This document shows positions 53,817 to 61,835 of a stretch of DNA of 64,000 nucleotides, piece after piece. Source of the stretch: GCA-2718815 sp963578105. Lineage in GTDB: Bacteria > Planctomycetota > Planctomycetia > Pirellulales > Pirellulaceae. Location of the stretch: positions 1-64,000 of the forward strand of contig CAUZBP010000012.1 of NCBI GenBank assembly GCA_963578105.1, given 5' to 3'. The position numbers and the translations under genes were made by a program. Within the stretch, counting starts at the first letter, position 1, and each line of letters opens with the position of its first letter. The notes beneath the pieces are model-generated. The model had not been told where the DNA came from. It saw nothing but the letters and a program-made list of their open reading frames with translations, and searched no databases.

Positions 53817-55427
53817 TTGGCTGTCGCAGTTTTGCTCGCCTGGTTACAAACCGTTCCGGCAGCACCCGATGTGGCGGTGGTCTGTCCCCGCGAGTTCCGT
53901 TCCGCGTTGGAACCCTGGGTGACGCATCGCACCGGCCAGGGTCACCAGTTGGAGTTTGTATCCAGCCAAGGCTCAGCGGACCAGATTCGGGCGAGACTTC
54001 GCAAATTGGCCCGGACCGGTTCCCTGCGATTCATCCTACTCGTCGGCGACGCCGACCCGGCAGCCAACAAAATTGCCGCGATCCAAGCCCGCTGTGTACC
54101 CACCCACAAGGCACCTGCAAAGGTCAACGTCCGTTGGGGATCAGAGCCCGAAATCGGAACCGATAATTGGTATGCTGATCTGGATGACGACTGGCTACCC
54201 GACGTGGCAATCGGCCGCATCACGGCCGATACGGAGACGGAACTTGAGCAGGTGGTTGCCAAGACCCTGGCATACGAGCGGTCACCCGACATGGGCCGCT
54301 GGCGACGTCAAGTCAATTTTGTGGCCGGTGTGGGAGGTTTTGGAGTGCTCGCCGACAAGCTGTTGGAAACGGCCGCCAAGCGACTGATCACCAAGGGCCT
54401 TCCTGCGGGCTATGAAACCAGCATGACCTATGCCAGTTGGCGGAGCGTTTATTGCCCGAGCCCACTTGATTTCCAACGTGAAACGTTGAACCGACTGAAC
54501 AGCGGCTGTTTCGCCTGGATCTACATGGGCCACGGACACCGCGACCGTTTGGATTCCATCCACACGCCCTGGGGATCCGCACCCGTTCTGGAGCTGCAGA
54601 ACATCGGAAAGCTCAACAATTCACAACGGGTTCCCATCGCCATCTTCTTTTCCTGTTACGCCGGTGCATTCGATCAGGAAACAGACTGTCTGGCCGAGGA
54701 AATGCTCACGCACCAGGGAGCACCTGTGGCAGTCATCTGCGGATCTCGAGTGACGATGCCTTACGCGATGACCGTCTACGGGATCTCGTTATTGGACGAA
54801 ATCTTCGGGCAACAGCGTCCGACGCTGGGAGAGATTCTGCTCCACAGTAAACAACAGCTTGGGACGGCTCGGGACGACGAGCAAAGAAAACTTCTGGACT
54901 CACTCGCAACAAGCCTCAGTCCCAACCCGGACCTACGGGCGGAACGGTTGGAACATGTGCAACTGTTCAACCTGCTGGGGGACCCGTTGCTGCGCATTCA
55001 TCATCCACAAACGATTGTGGTACAAGCCCCGCGACATACAGAAACAGGAAAGACCATCGAAGTCTCCGGCCAAGCCCCCCTGGCGGGAACGCTGACGGTG
55101 GAACTGGCCTGCCGGCGCGATCGCTTAAAATTCGTGCCCGCGTCACGACGACCACGGGGAAGCTCGACGCCCGATTGGCAGGCAATGAACACGACCTACC
55201 GGCGGGCGAATGACCATGTGTGGGCCAGCGAAACCCGTCACGTTCAGCGTGGGCCTTTTCGTATCAAGATCGCGGTTCCGGGCGAGGCACAAGGACCAAG
55301 TCATGTACGCTGCTACCTGGCAGGACCAACGGCCTTTGCGATCGGGGCAGCCGACGTGTACGTGAGGCGGGCCGGTGAGAGACCGTCGCTCGCCGCCCAA
55401 CCGAACAACAAGCCCGCACCACGCTGA
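53817..55427 (+). CDS. Gingipain-like (peptidase family C25) cysteine protease
   Basis: This 536-residue protein starts at TTG 53817; AAGGAG five bases upstream decides the start. The first 20 residues (AVAVLLAWLQTVPAAPD) are a short signal peptide. The C25 domain shows LLVGDADPAANKIA, DLDDDWLPDVAIGRITADT, the catalytic histidine in IYMGHGHRD and cysteine in AIFFSCYAGAFDQETDC. Family members are secreted Arg- or Lys-specific proteases; specificity cannot be read here. There is no long propeptide. An Ig-like C-terminal domain runs from about 400. No type IX secretion signal is evident. Confidence 0.82.
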   Translation: MAVAVLLAWLQTVPAAPDVAVVCPREFRSALEPWVTHRTGQGHQLEFVSSQGSADQIRARLRKLARTGSLRFILLVGDADPAANKIAAIQARCVPTHKAPAKVNVRWGSEPEIGTDNWYADLDDDWLPDVAIGRITADTETELEQVVAKTLAYERSPDMGRWRRQVNFVAGVGGFGVLADKLLETAAKRLITKGLPAGYETSMTYASWRSVYCPSPLDFQRETLNRLNSGCFAWIYMGHGHRDRLDSIHTPWGSAPVLELQNIGKLNNSQRVPIAIFFSCYAGAFDQETDCLAEEMLTHQGAPVAVICGSRVTMPYAMTVYGISLLDEIFGQQRPTLGEILLHSKQQLGTARDDEQRKLLDSLATSLSPNPDLRAERLEHVQLFNLLGDPLLRIHHPQTIVVQAPRHTETGKTIEVSGQAPLAGTLTVELACRRDRLKFVPASRRPRGSSTPDWQAMNTTYRRANDHVWASETRHVQRGPFRIKIAVPGEAQGPSHVRCYLAGPTAFAIGAADVYVRRAGERPSLAAQPNNKPAPR

Positions 55428-55792
55428 CATCTACCTGCCACTGCCGTCCACGCTCAGTGACACACCAAGGCTCTTGCTGATCTACCACATGGTGGGGAGG
55501 ATCGATTCCACCAAGAGCACTCTGCTAGAACACCATCCGCATCTCACTCCGGCCGCCTGTTGCACCGTACCGTCTACCCAGATTGATGTAGCGATGGCTC
55601 AGCGTTGCCTTTCAATTAGGCAGGTACCGCCCAATCATCCTTGGAAAACCAGCACGTAATCCTTACGGTTCCTAATAGTTTCTAAAGATGGCAACCAACT
55701 CTGATATTTCTCATGTTTGAACGAGCACTTTCATTTTCATCTCCCCGAAGAAAAGTTTCACCTTAGAACATAGTTCGTGGAGGTTTTAGGTA
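55428..55792. other. Intergenic region, no gene seen
   Basis: These 365 bases become AT-rich after 55660. I see no gene, RNA or repeat. The right end holds GGAGGTTTTAGG upstream of the small ORF at 55793. Confidence 0.4.
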
Positions 55793-56014
55793 ATGACTGT
55801 TGACCCCGGAACACCGTTCATAATCGCGGTTCTGTTCTGCTTGATGCTTTTTGCTATGTGGAACAATGCACAAACTGCTGATCCTACTATCGAAGAACAT
55901 TTTTCAACACTTCAAGAACCCTTTAAGCTAACGAGGTTGGTCGTTGAAATTTGGCAGGCGTCAATGAAACCACGAATGCTCACCACGGGCGGCCTGGCGG
56001 ACCGCCCGTGGTGA
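55793..56014 (+). CDS. Small single-pass membrane protein, orphan
   Basis: This open frame encodes 73 residues with one clear membrane helix (PFIIAVLFCLMLFAMW, residues 8-23) and a polar tail. GGAGG lies about 15 bases upstream, a long spacing. The last 16 codons fall inside the left arm and loop of a perfect 25-bp inverted repeat, and the stop codon lies in the right arm. The 3' end may therefore have been captured by that repeat; the original tail may have been different. No homologue is recognised. Confidence 0.45.
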   Translation: MTVDPGTPFIIAVLFCLMLFAMWNNAQTADPTIEEHFSTLQEPFKLTRLVVEIWQASMKPRMLTTGGLADRPW

Positions 56015-56026
56015 GCATTCGTGGTT
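55968..56026. repeat. Perfect 25-bp inverted repeat with 9-base loop
   Basis: Bases 55968-55992 are the exact reverse complement of 56002-56026 (arm starts AACCACGAATGCTCACCACG). The loop is CCTGGCGGA. It lies between a plus-strand small gene and minus-strand genes. No T-run, target duplication or transposase is seen. It could be a bidirectional transcription barrier, an RNA-stabilising hairpin or a mobile palindromic element. Confidence 0.9.
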
Positions 56027-56054
56027 GTGAACTTTGTTCGGTTCTGCCGATGTC

Positions 56055-56144
56055 TTAGGCCGCGGCGGAGTTTTGCTTGCGATGTCTGGCGTACCCGACC
56101 AGACCGGCCGCACCGATGCCGAAAATGTTAATAACTCCATCCAT
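56055..56144 (-). CDS. Short hydrophobic/basic frame, possible detached C-terminal sorting tail
   Basis: A 29-codon minus-strand frame (MDGVINIFGIGAAGLVGYAR, then HRKQNSAAA) overlaps the last 17 bases of the gene at 56128-56547 in a different phase. A hydrophobic helix followed by a basic end is how PEP-CTERM-type anchors look, although no PEP motif is present. It has no good ribosome binding site of its own. It may be the true end of the neighbouring gene, separated by a frameshift. Confidence 0.35.
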   Translation of the reverse strand: MDGVINIFGIGAAGLVGYARHRKQNSAAA

Positions 56145-56547
56145 AATGATAAATAATTTCCCGGTCAGCTTGATCTATAATTTCTTCACCGGTCATGGTT
56201 AACATACTGTTGTGATCGCCGTAATCGTCGTCATTTGGAAAGTCAAACAAATAATTGGCAATGTTGTTATCAAATGTTGTGCCCAGTGAATAGCCTTCAA
56301 TTAAAACGTGAGCGTTCTCTGGGCTTTCATTATTATCAAAGTCCGCAGCGATATTTAATGTGAATACGGCGTCCGATAATGTGTTGGAAGAAACTGTGTT
56401 GGCAGGAGTAACAAGATTTGCATAAGCAACAGCCCCCCCCGCTTCTCCTGTAGATTTGGGAACTAAGTTTATCTCTGTAGCATTAGCAGAGCATGCAAAA
56501 CAACATACCGCTTGCATCAGCAACCCCGTGACTAACGTCATTCTCAT
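56128..56547 (-). CDS. Small secreted protein of unknown function
   Basis: This 139-residue protein has a signal peptide (TLVTGLLMQAVCCFACSANA, cleavage before TEINL) and an acidic body rich in N and D (ADFDNNESPENAHV, FDFPNDDDYGDHNS). GAGAGG precedes the ATG at 56547. The body suggests a secreted or surface protein; I recognise no domain. If the frameshift at its 3' end is real, the full protein would be about 170 residues with a hydrophobic anchor. Confidence 0.55.
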   Translation of the reverse strand: MRMTLVTGLLMQAVCCFACSANATEINLVPKSTGEAGGAVAYANLVTPANTVSSNTLSDAVFTLNIAADFDNNESPENAHVLIEGYSLGTTFDNNIANYLFDFPNDDDYGDHNSMLTMTGEEIIDQADREIIYHYGWSY

Positions 56548-56790
56548 CGTTCACCTCTCTTCCAAAAAGTACAGGGCGGACTCAGGGATTCGCTTCAGTC
56601 CCGGCAATCATCTCCTACCGGTTTCACCCGGCCGGAGCGCCTGTTTTCCCGGCGTGTCTTAAAAACCGCCGTCAATTAATTTTTTTTCAACGACTCCAAC
56701 GAGAAACGGGCGCCACGGGACGGCCAGCGGGCCGCCCCACTCTTCAATTCATTTTCACCCGAATCCAGCCGTACAGACGACTCTCGCTGT

Positions 56791-56982
56791 CTACCAGCGA
56801 ATCTTCTTCGTGTGACGACGGTGGATTCCGTTGAACGACAGGGGAGTTTTACCTCGACTCCGACTGTAAGTTGGTTGATTGGTCCTTGCACCCATCAACG
56901 ACCGTTTCGTTCCGGTACCGGGACGAGTCTTCAATGAATAAGAGAGTTCTTGATCTTCATACAACGTTATCGCAGCATTCAT
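56791..56982 (-). CDS. Small basic protein, orphan
   Basis: This 63-residue protein starts at the ATG at 56982 behind GGGAGTGAAAC, a good ribosome binding site. It is strongly basic and ends RGKTPLSFNGIHRRHTKKIRW, with a central TRPGTGTKRSLMGARTNQ. The composition suggests RNA or DNA binding. I do not recognise a named family. The other frames through this region lack ribosome binding sites. Confidence 0.5.
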   Translation of the reverse strand: MNAAITLYEDQELSYSLKTRPGTGTKRSLMGARTNQPTYSRSRGKTPLSFNGIHRRHTKKIRW

Positions 56983-57084
56983 GTTTCACTCCCAACTCAA
57001 TAAGTTTGTCAAATGTACTTAAACCAAGACTGCACGCGGATCACTGGTTACCAGCCAGTAAACGCACAGCCCTTTGATGCGTGG

Positions 57085-57585
57085 TTAAACCCGCGAGGTC
57101 TTCCCCTCGACTTTCCCGTTCAATCGCTCGACGACACCGCGCGCTTCGTCGCACAATTCTGTGACTGCTCCTTCTTCCGTGACGCCGGCCAAATACAGCC
57201 AAATACCCAGCTGCCTGGCCCAAATTTCTTCCCTGGGATCCGCTTGACGACCGCACACCACCAACAGCAAGTCACGGCCTTCTACCGCTAATTGGCGGCA
57301 GACATTGCGAAACTCCCCATCCGATGCTGTACTAGTTCCTGCCAGGTCGATAAAAATCAACTGGAACCGATGACGTCGAAACTCCGTTAACGCAGAACCT
57401 GCGTCGGAACACACCACCGTGCCCCAACCACCATCCAGAGCCGCCTTGCTCAACATTGCCCGTTGTTTCTGGCTGGTCGAAATCACCAAACACCGATGAT
57501 TCGATGTGGCCTTTCGGCTTGAAACCACGGGAACACTTTCGACTTGCTCTACCGTCGAAACAAAATCTGAATGTGCCGTACTCAT
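57085..57585 (-). CDS. Response-regulator receiver-like protein (degenerate)
   Basis: This 166-residue protein starts at the ATG at 57585 behind GAGGCAGAAGT. Residues about 30-155 look like a CheY-type receiver: HRCLVISTSQKQRAMLSKAAL, SALTEFRRHRFQLIFIDLAG (the aspartate sits where phosphorylation occurs) and LLLVVCGR. The conserved lysine near the end is missing (GIWLYLAGV), and the acidic pair after the first strand is not present. It is probably a pseudo-receiver that senses by protein contact. The output partner is unknown. Confidence 0.55.
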   Translation of the reverse strand: MSTAHSDFVSTVEQVESVPVVSSRKATSNHRCLVISTSQKQRAMLSKAALDGGWGTVVCSDAGSALTEFRRHRFQLIFIDLAGTSTASDGEFRNVCRQLAVEGRDLLLVVCGRQADPREEIWARQLGIWLYLAGVTEEGAVTELCDEARGVVERLNGKVEGKTSRV

Positions 57586-57598
57586 ACTTCTGCCTCGC

Positions 57599-57823
57599 TT
57601 ATGCGAGGTCCTCAAAACCTTTCGTGCCCTTTAGTAAACGCCCCAGGACGGTTCGTTTGAAACTCAGAAAAGTTCCATCAAACCCCGCAGTCAAAACGTC
57701 ACGTTGATCTACCAGCAGACGCACAGCGACCCGATAGGCCCTGTTGTCCACCGGTACCCGGCAGCACCACTTCTCCCGACGCGCACTTCGCACGTGGAGC
57801 CTCGATGCCGGCAAAAAACACAC
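57599..57823 (-). CDS. Doubtful small ORF upstream of the receiver-like gene
   Basis: A 74-codon frame ends 13 bases before the receiver-like start. The last 45 residues (RVAVRLLVDQRDVLTAGFDG onwards) look protein-like, but the GTG start at 57823 has no ribosome binding site, and alternatives at internal GTG codons are equally unsupported. It may be the decayed end of a gene. Confidence 0.25.
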   Translation of the reverse strand: MCFLPASRLHVRSARREKWCCRVPVDNRAYRVAVRLLVDQRDVLTAGFDGTFLSFKRTVLGRLLKGTKGFEDLA

Positions 57824-58484
57824 ACGTTAAAACGACAGACGCTGACCACTGTCTGGCAGCTTCAACAACTGTCGGTATGACTCATGAGAACTCCGTTCAC
57901 TCCACGACCCGGATCCAGCACACCGCGCTGCAAGACGCAACTCTCGCAGGGCAAACGTCGTTGTGCTGATAACCAATTCGCGGTTTCACCTATGGTTTCT
58001 CGGCTCGTGGCCGAACTCGCCTGAGAAAGCCACAGCACCTGAACACGCAAGTCCTCGCCAGGCTGTGTACCTCCTAAGACTGGCACTCCTTAACGCAAGC
58101 AGTGTGCCAGTGGCGGTTTAAAATGGAGAACGAATCACAACTCGTTTTGGAACAATGAGTTGATTGAAAAGATGGGCCGCTCAGATCAAAAATTGCTCAG
58201 CCAGGAACTTCCCTGCTTCGGTGAGACAAAAAATTATCGATCGTCGCAACTAACTACCTGGATGAACGTTACACTTGAAATCACCAAGCCAGGGAACCGT
58301 CTGCATCGTAGGGAAACGCCTTCTGCCCGACGACAATCGCGGGCCGGACAGATTCAGAATTCTTTTGTCCTGGGCAGCCAATCAGACCGCAGTTGTCACC
58401 GGGAAGGGTTGACGCGGTGGCCAAACGAGCAGAGCGAGCCACCGCGGGCAGACGGCTTGGTCGAAAGTTGTCTGAAAACCTCTG
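57824..58484. other. Gene-poor stretch before yjbQ
   Basis: No gene is supported in these 661 bases. AAGGAG near 58088 and TAGGAGG near 58070 on the minus strand look like ribosome binding sites, but neither is spaced correctly for the open frame below them. Confidence 0.4.
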
Positions 58485-58901
58485 TCATTCACCCATGACC
58501 GTGACCACGACTTCGCGCTGTCGAGGCCGAACGTCACATTCTAAATGGAACACTTGTTGCCAGGTCCCCAGTGCCATTTGTCCCTGAGTGAGAGGAACCG
58601 ACAGCGACGGCCCCAGGAGGGTGGCCTGCAAATGAGAGTGGCCATTCCCATCCTGCCAGGCCCGTTCGTGTCCGTAGTCAGGATTGGGTGGGATAAGCTG
58701 GTCGAGCATTTCTGGTAAATCTTTTTGCAAACCGGGTTCAAACTCGATCGTGCCCACGCTTGCCGTGCTACCTACATTAAATACCTGAACTGTCCCGCTT
58801 TGTATGCCACTTTTCGAAACAATTTGCGCCACAGCTTCCGTCAGGTCCTGGCCGTCTCCATGTCCTTGGGTGGTGAGATGAATGCGTTCCTGGTAGACCA
58901 T
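58485..58901 (-). CDS. yjbQ: YjbQ/UPF0047 family protein
   Basis: This 138-residue protein matches YjbQ: VQVFNVGSTASVGTIEFEPG, NGHSHLQATLLGPSLSVPL and the C-terminal LGTWQQVFHLECDVRPRQREV. The three histidines HSH...H near the middle are a likely metal or phosphate site. The family has weak thiamine-phosphate synthase activity in E. coli, but the physiological role is unsettled. The ATG at 58901 has GAGGATC upstream; a TTG two codons earlier is possible. Confidence 0.9.
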   Translation of the reverse strand: MVYQERIHLTTQGHGDGQDLTEAVAQIVSKSGIQSGTVQVFNVGSTASVGTIEFEPGLQKDLPEMLDQLIPPNPDYGHERAWQDGNGHSHLQATLLGPSLSVPLTQGQMALGTWQQVFHLECDVRPRQREVVVTVMGE

Positions 58902-59038
58902 GTTCAAGAGATCCTCACGTTGGGAAATTCGGAATCAAACTCAAAAGCTCGTCGCTGCGTGGAGAGGACACACACCGATGAGCGAATTGCCATTCATGAT
59001 TGTCAGCTGACATCGAACCGTAAAGACGACTTCCAATC

Positions 59039-59788
59039 ATGGAAGATAACATCGAACTTGTCGCCCGCTGGCTGCAGCAATCTACCATGAATGTCGCCTT
59101 CACCGGTGCCGGAATCAGCACCGAGAGTGGTATTCCCGATTTTCGCTCGCCGGGCGGTGTCTGGGCCAAGTATCAACCTGTCTATTTTGACGCTTTTCTA
59201 TCCGACGCCGATGCACGGCTCGAGTACTGGCGTCAGAAAGCGGAGGCACACACCGAAATAGCACGTGCGGAAGCGAACGATGCACACCGCGTACTCGCAA
59301 AATGGGAGACCAATGGACATTTGCACGGAGTGATCTCTCAGAATATTGACGGACTACATCAGCTCGCCGGTAGCCGCCATGTTTTGGAACTTCACGGCAC
59401 AGCGCGGCAAGTCAAATGTCTCGACTGTGGTGTGATCTACGAGGCAGATCAACTCGTAGACGAATTCCGGCGTTCCGGGAGCGTCCCTCTTTGCGCCGAG
59501 TGTGGGGGGCGACTTAAACACGCCACGATATCGTTCGGCCAATCATTGCCTGAGGAAGTACTCAGCGAAGCCACTGCCTGGTGCGAGCAATGTCAATTGC
59601 TGCTTGCGATGGGATCGTCTTTGCAGGTGACACCCGCCGCCAACTTACCGTCTTTAGCCAAACAGACCGGTGCACGAGTCATCATCGTTAATCGTGATCC
59701 CACGGCATTGGACGAAATGGCAGACGTAGTCATTCGAGACTCACTAGCCCGCGTACTCGTTAAAATTGACAATCGGATGACGGGCTGA
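59039..59788 (+). CDS. NAD-dependent protein deacylase (sirtuin)
   Basis: This 249-residue Sir2-family enzyme has NAD-binding GAGIS (23-27), FRSPGGVW, QNIDGLH (101-107), catalytic H119 and the zinc cysteines C127, C130, C152 and C155. It removes acetyl or other acyl groups from protein lysines using NAD in the cytoplasm. It is close to CobB. It precedes sufU by 53 bp on the same strand, so some read-through is likely. Confidence 0.95.
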   Translation: MEDNIELVARWLQQSTMNVAFTGAGISTESGIPDFRSPGGVWAKYQPVYFDAFLSDADARLEYWRQKAEAHTEIARAEANDAHRVLAKWETNGHLHGVISQNIDGLHQLAGSRHVLELHGTARQVKCLDCGVIYEADQLVDEFRRSGSVPLCAECGGRLKHATISFGQSLPEEVLSEATAWCEQCQLLLAMGSSLQVTPAANLPSLAKQTGARVIIVNRDPTALDEMADVVIRDSLARVLVKIDNRMTG

Positions 59789-59841
59789 GCTCGTTCTTGT
59801 CTTGCAGGAGTGTCTACCGTACACTGAGATGTACTGGTGAC

Positions 59842-60273
59842 ATGGGAAACAAATCACACAAGATGATGCACGGCGAAGAAGAAATCTATCAAGAACACGT
59901 TTTGGATCACTCCGACGACCCCTACCATCGTGGGCGTTGCAGCGAGGCCACACACGCCCACGAGGACGACAATCCACTCTGTGGTGACGTGGTGCGAGTC
60001 GAACTGCGCATCCGGGATCAACGGGTGGAGGAAGCCTGGTTCGACGGAGAGGGTTGTTGCATCAGCCAGGCATCAGCCTCCATGTTGATGGAAGAGCTGG
60101 AGGGAAAGACCGTCCAGGACGTCCAGAATTTTAGTGCGGAACAAATGCTCAGCCTGTTTCGGGCGAAACTCACGCCCAACCGACAGAAATGCTGCCTGCT
60201 TTCCTGGCAAGTCGTTCAATCGGCGCTGTATTCTCCTACCGGTGACGACGCTGGTAACGGGGAGACAGGCTGA
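59842..60273 (+). CDS. sufU: SufU-type iron-sulfur cluster assembly / sulfur-transfer protein
   Basis: This 143-residue protein carries the three conserved cysteines C47 (NPLCGD), C72 (GCCISQASAS) and C117 (RQKCCLL) plus D49. These match SufU, which receives sulfur from SufS in a zinc-dependent exchange. An upstream start at 59797 is less likely; the ATG at 59842 or 59863 fits homologues. Its TGA overlaps the ATG of sufS by one base, giving translational coupling. SufU is the Gram-positive-type partner, notable in a planctomycete but not unique. Confidence 0.92.
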   Translation: MGNKSHKMMHGEEEIYQEHVLDHSDDPYHRGRCSEATHAHEDDNPLCGDVVRVELRIRDQRVEEAWFDGEGCCISQASASMLMEELEGKTVQDVQNFSAEQMLSLFRAKLTPNRQKCCLLSWQVVQSALYSPTGDDAGNGETG

Positions 60274-61526
60274 TGCCAGCCGTCGATGCCATCACGCCCT
60301 TGGATCCGCATGCCTGGCGAACGGATTTTCCGATTCTGGAAACCCGCATTCGCGGCACTTGTCCCTTGATCTATCTGGACAACGCTGCCACCGCCCAGCG
60401 ACCTCGGCAGGTCATCCAGGCCATGGTCAGCGCCTACGAAGAACATTATGCAAATGTCCATCGTGGAGTACACTGGCTGAGCGACCAGAGCACGGATCTT
60501 TATGAGAATTCCCGCGAAAAAGTGCGCGGCTTCATCAATGCCGTGCATGGCCATGAAATCATCTTCACTGCAGGCACCACAGCGGCGATCAATCTGGTGG
60601 CACGTAGCTGGGGAGACTCACAGGTGCAAGCTGGTGACGAGATTCTGGTGACCATGATGGAGCATCACTCGAATCTGGTCCCCTGGCAACAGCTGGCCGA
60701 GAGAACCGGCTGCACAATCCAGTTCATCCCGGTGGAAGATAATGGCACGCTTGCCCTTGATAAAATCGATGCGCTTGTCAGCGAACGAACAAAACTTGTC
60801 GCGATCACGGCCATTTCCAACGTTTTGGGGACCATCAATCCTCTGCAGGAAATCATCGCAAAAGCACATGCCGTCGAAGCAAAAGTCCTGGTAGACGCCG
60901 CGCAAAGTGTGCCCCACGAAGCCCTGGATGTGCAACAGTTGCAGGCTGATTTCGTCGCCTTCAGTGGCCACAAAATGATGGGTCCTTCGGGGGTTGGTGT
61001 ACTGTATGGTCGGGAAACAATTCTGGAGCGGATGCCGCCCTTCATGGGTGGAGGAAGCATGATCCGTCGAGTACGGTTGGACGGATTCGAATCAGCAGAC
61101 CTGCCGGCAAAGTTCGAGGCGGGAACTCCACCGATTGTTCCGGCCATTGGCCTGGCCAGCGCCGTCGATTATTTGGGCCGCGTTGGCATCGAAGCGATTC
61201 AGGAACACGAGCGACTGCTGACACAACATGCCCATCAAGTATTGCAAGAAGTAGGTGGCGTTCGCATCCTGGGACCGGGTCCGGGACAAACCGCTGGCAT
61301 TGTCAGCTTCGTGTTGGATCGAATTCACGCTCACGATATAGCACAGATTTGCGATCGTCACGGCATCGCCATTCGAGCAGGCCATCATTGCGCCATGCCA
61401 CTTCACAAAGCTCTTGGTGTCAACGCCAGCAATCGAGCCAGTTTCTATTTTTACAATACGCTTGACGAAGTCGATCGCTTAGCAGAAGCCTTAAAGGACG
61501 CCAAAAAAATCATGCGGCGGGCCTGA
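60273..61526 (+). CDS. sufS: Cysteine desulfurase SufS
   Basis: This 417-residue PLP enzyme has the PLP lysine K234 (FSGHKMMGPSGVGVLYG) and active cysteine C373 (RAGHHCAMPLHKALG), and starts with the typical DFPILETRIRG and YLDNAATAQRP. It converts cysteine to alanine and an enzyme persulfide for Fe-S assembly, passed to SufU encoded by the overlapping upstream gene. No sufB, sufC or sufD gene is in the window, so the scaffold must be elsewhere. Confidence 0.96.
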   Translation: MPAVDAITPLDPHAWRTDFPILETRIRGTCPLIYLDNAATAQRPRQVIQAMVSAYEEHYANVHRGVHWLSDQSTDLYENSREKVRGFINAVHGHEIIFTAGTTAAINLVARSWGDSQVQAGDEILVTMMEHHSNLVPWQQLAERTGCTIQFIPVEDNGTLALDKIDALVSERTKLVAITAISNVLGTINPLQEIIAKAHAVEAKVLVDAAQSVPHEALDVQQLQADFVAFSGHKMMGPSGVGVLYGRETILERMPPFMGGGSMIRRVRLDGFESADLPAKFEAGTPPIVPAIGLASAVDYLGRVGIEAIQEHERLLTQHAHQVLQEVGGVRILGPGPGQTAGIVSFVLDRIHAHDIAQICDRHGIAIRAGHHCAMPLHKALGVNASNRASFYFYNTLDEVDRLAEALKDAKKIMRRA

Positions 61527-61618
61527 AGTAGGGTACCTTGCAGTCAGTCGACCAGACATCCAGGATCAGTAGATTGAAGAACGATAACGGATACTCTTGG
61601 TCATTATCGGTCGACCCC

Positions 61619-61736
61619 TGACAACAACATCCCTGACAACAACATCCCTGACAACAACATCCCTGACAACAACATCCCTGACAACAACATCCCTGACAAC
61701 AACATCCCTGACAACAACATCCCTGACAACAACATC
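61619..61736. repeat. 15-bp minisatellite, eight tandem copies
   Basis: The unit TGACAACAACATCCC repeats head-to-tail eight times without a mismatch; the last copy ends in CATCGAAC. It lies 93 bp after sufS and before the HTH gene on the opposite strand. Being a multiple of three it keeps frames open on both strands (LTTTS, CCCQG, DVVVR), but none has a supported start. Confidence 0.97.
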
Positions 61737-61835
61737 GAACAACCACAGCCGACCTGCCCTGCTGGTCACCGAAAACCAGCTTTGCTGAACCGGCCCTTCA
61801 TGGCGCTGGTAATAGAGACAAGTTACATTGTCCGC

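Noticed and set aside
57862..58086. Small minus-strand ORF with a CESC motif
   Set aside because: Its only SD-like sequence overlaps the GTG start, and no homologue is recognised.
61619..61736. CRISPR array
   Set aside because: The repeats are contiguous 15-bp units with no spacers and no cas genes nearby.
61597..61788. Threonine-rich repeat protein (LTTTS repeats)
   Set aside because: The open frame exists only because the repeat length is a multiple of three; no ribosome binding site or non-repeat domain.
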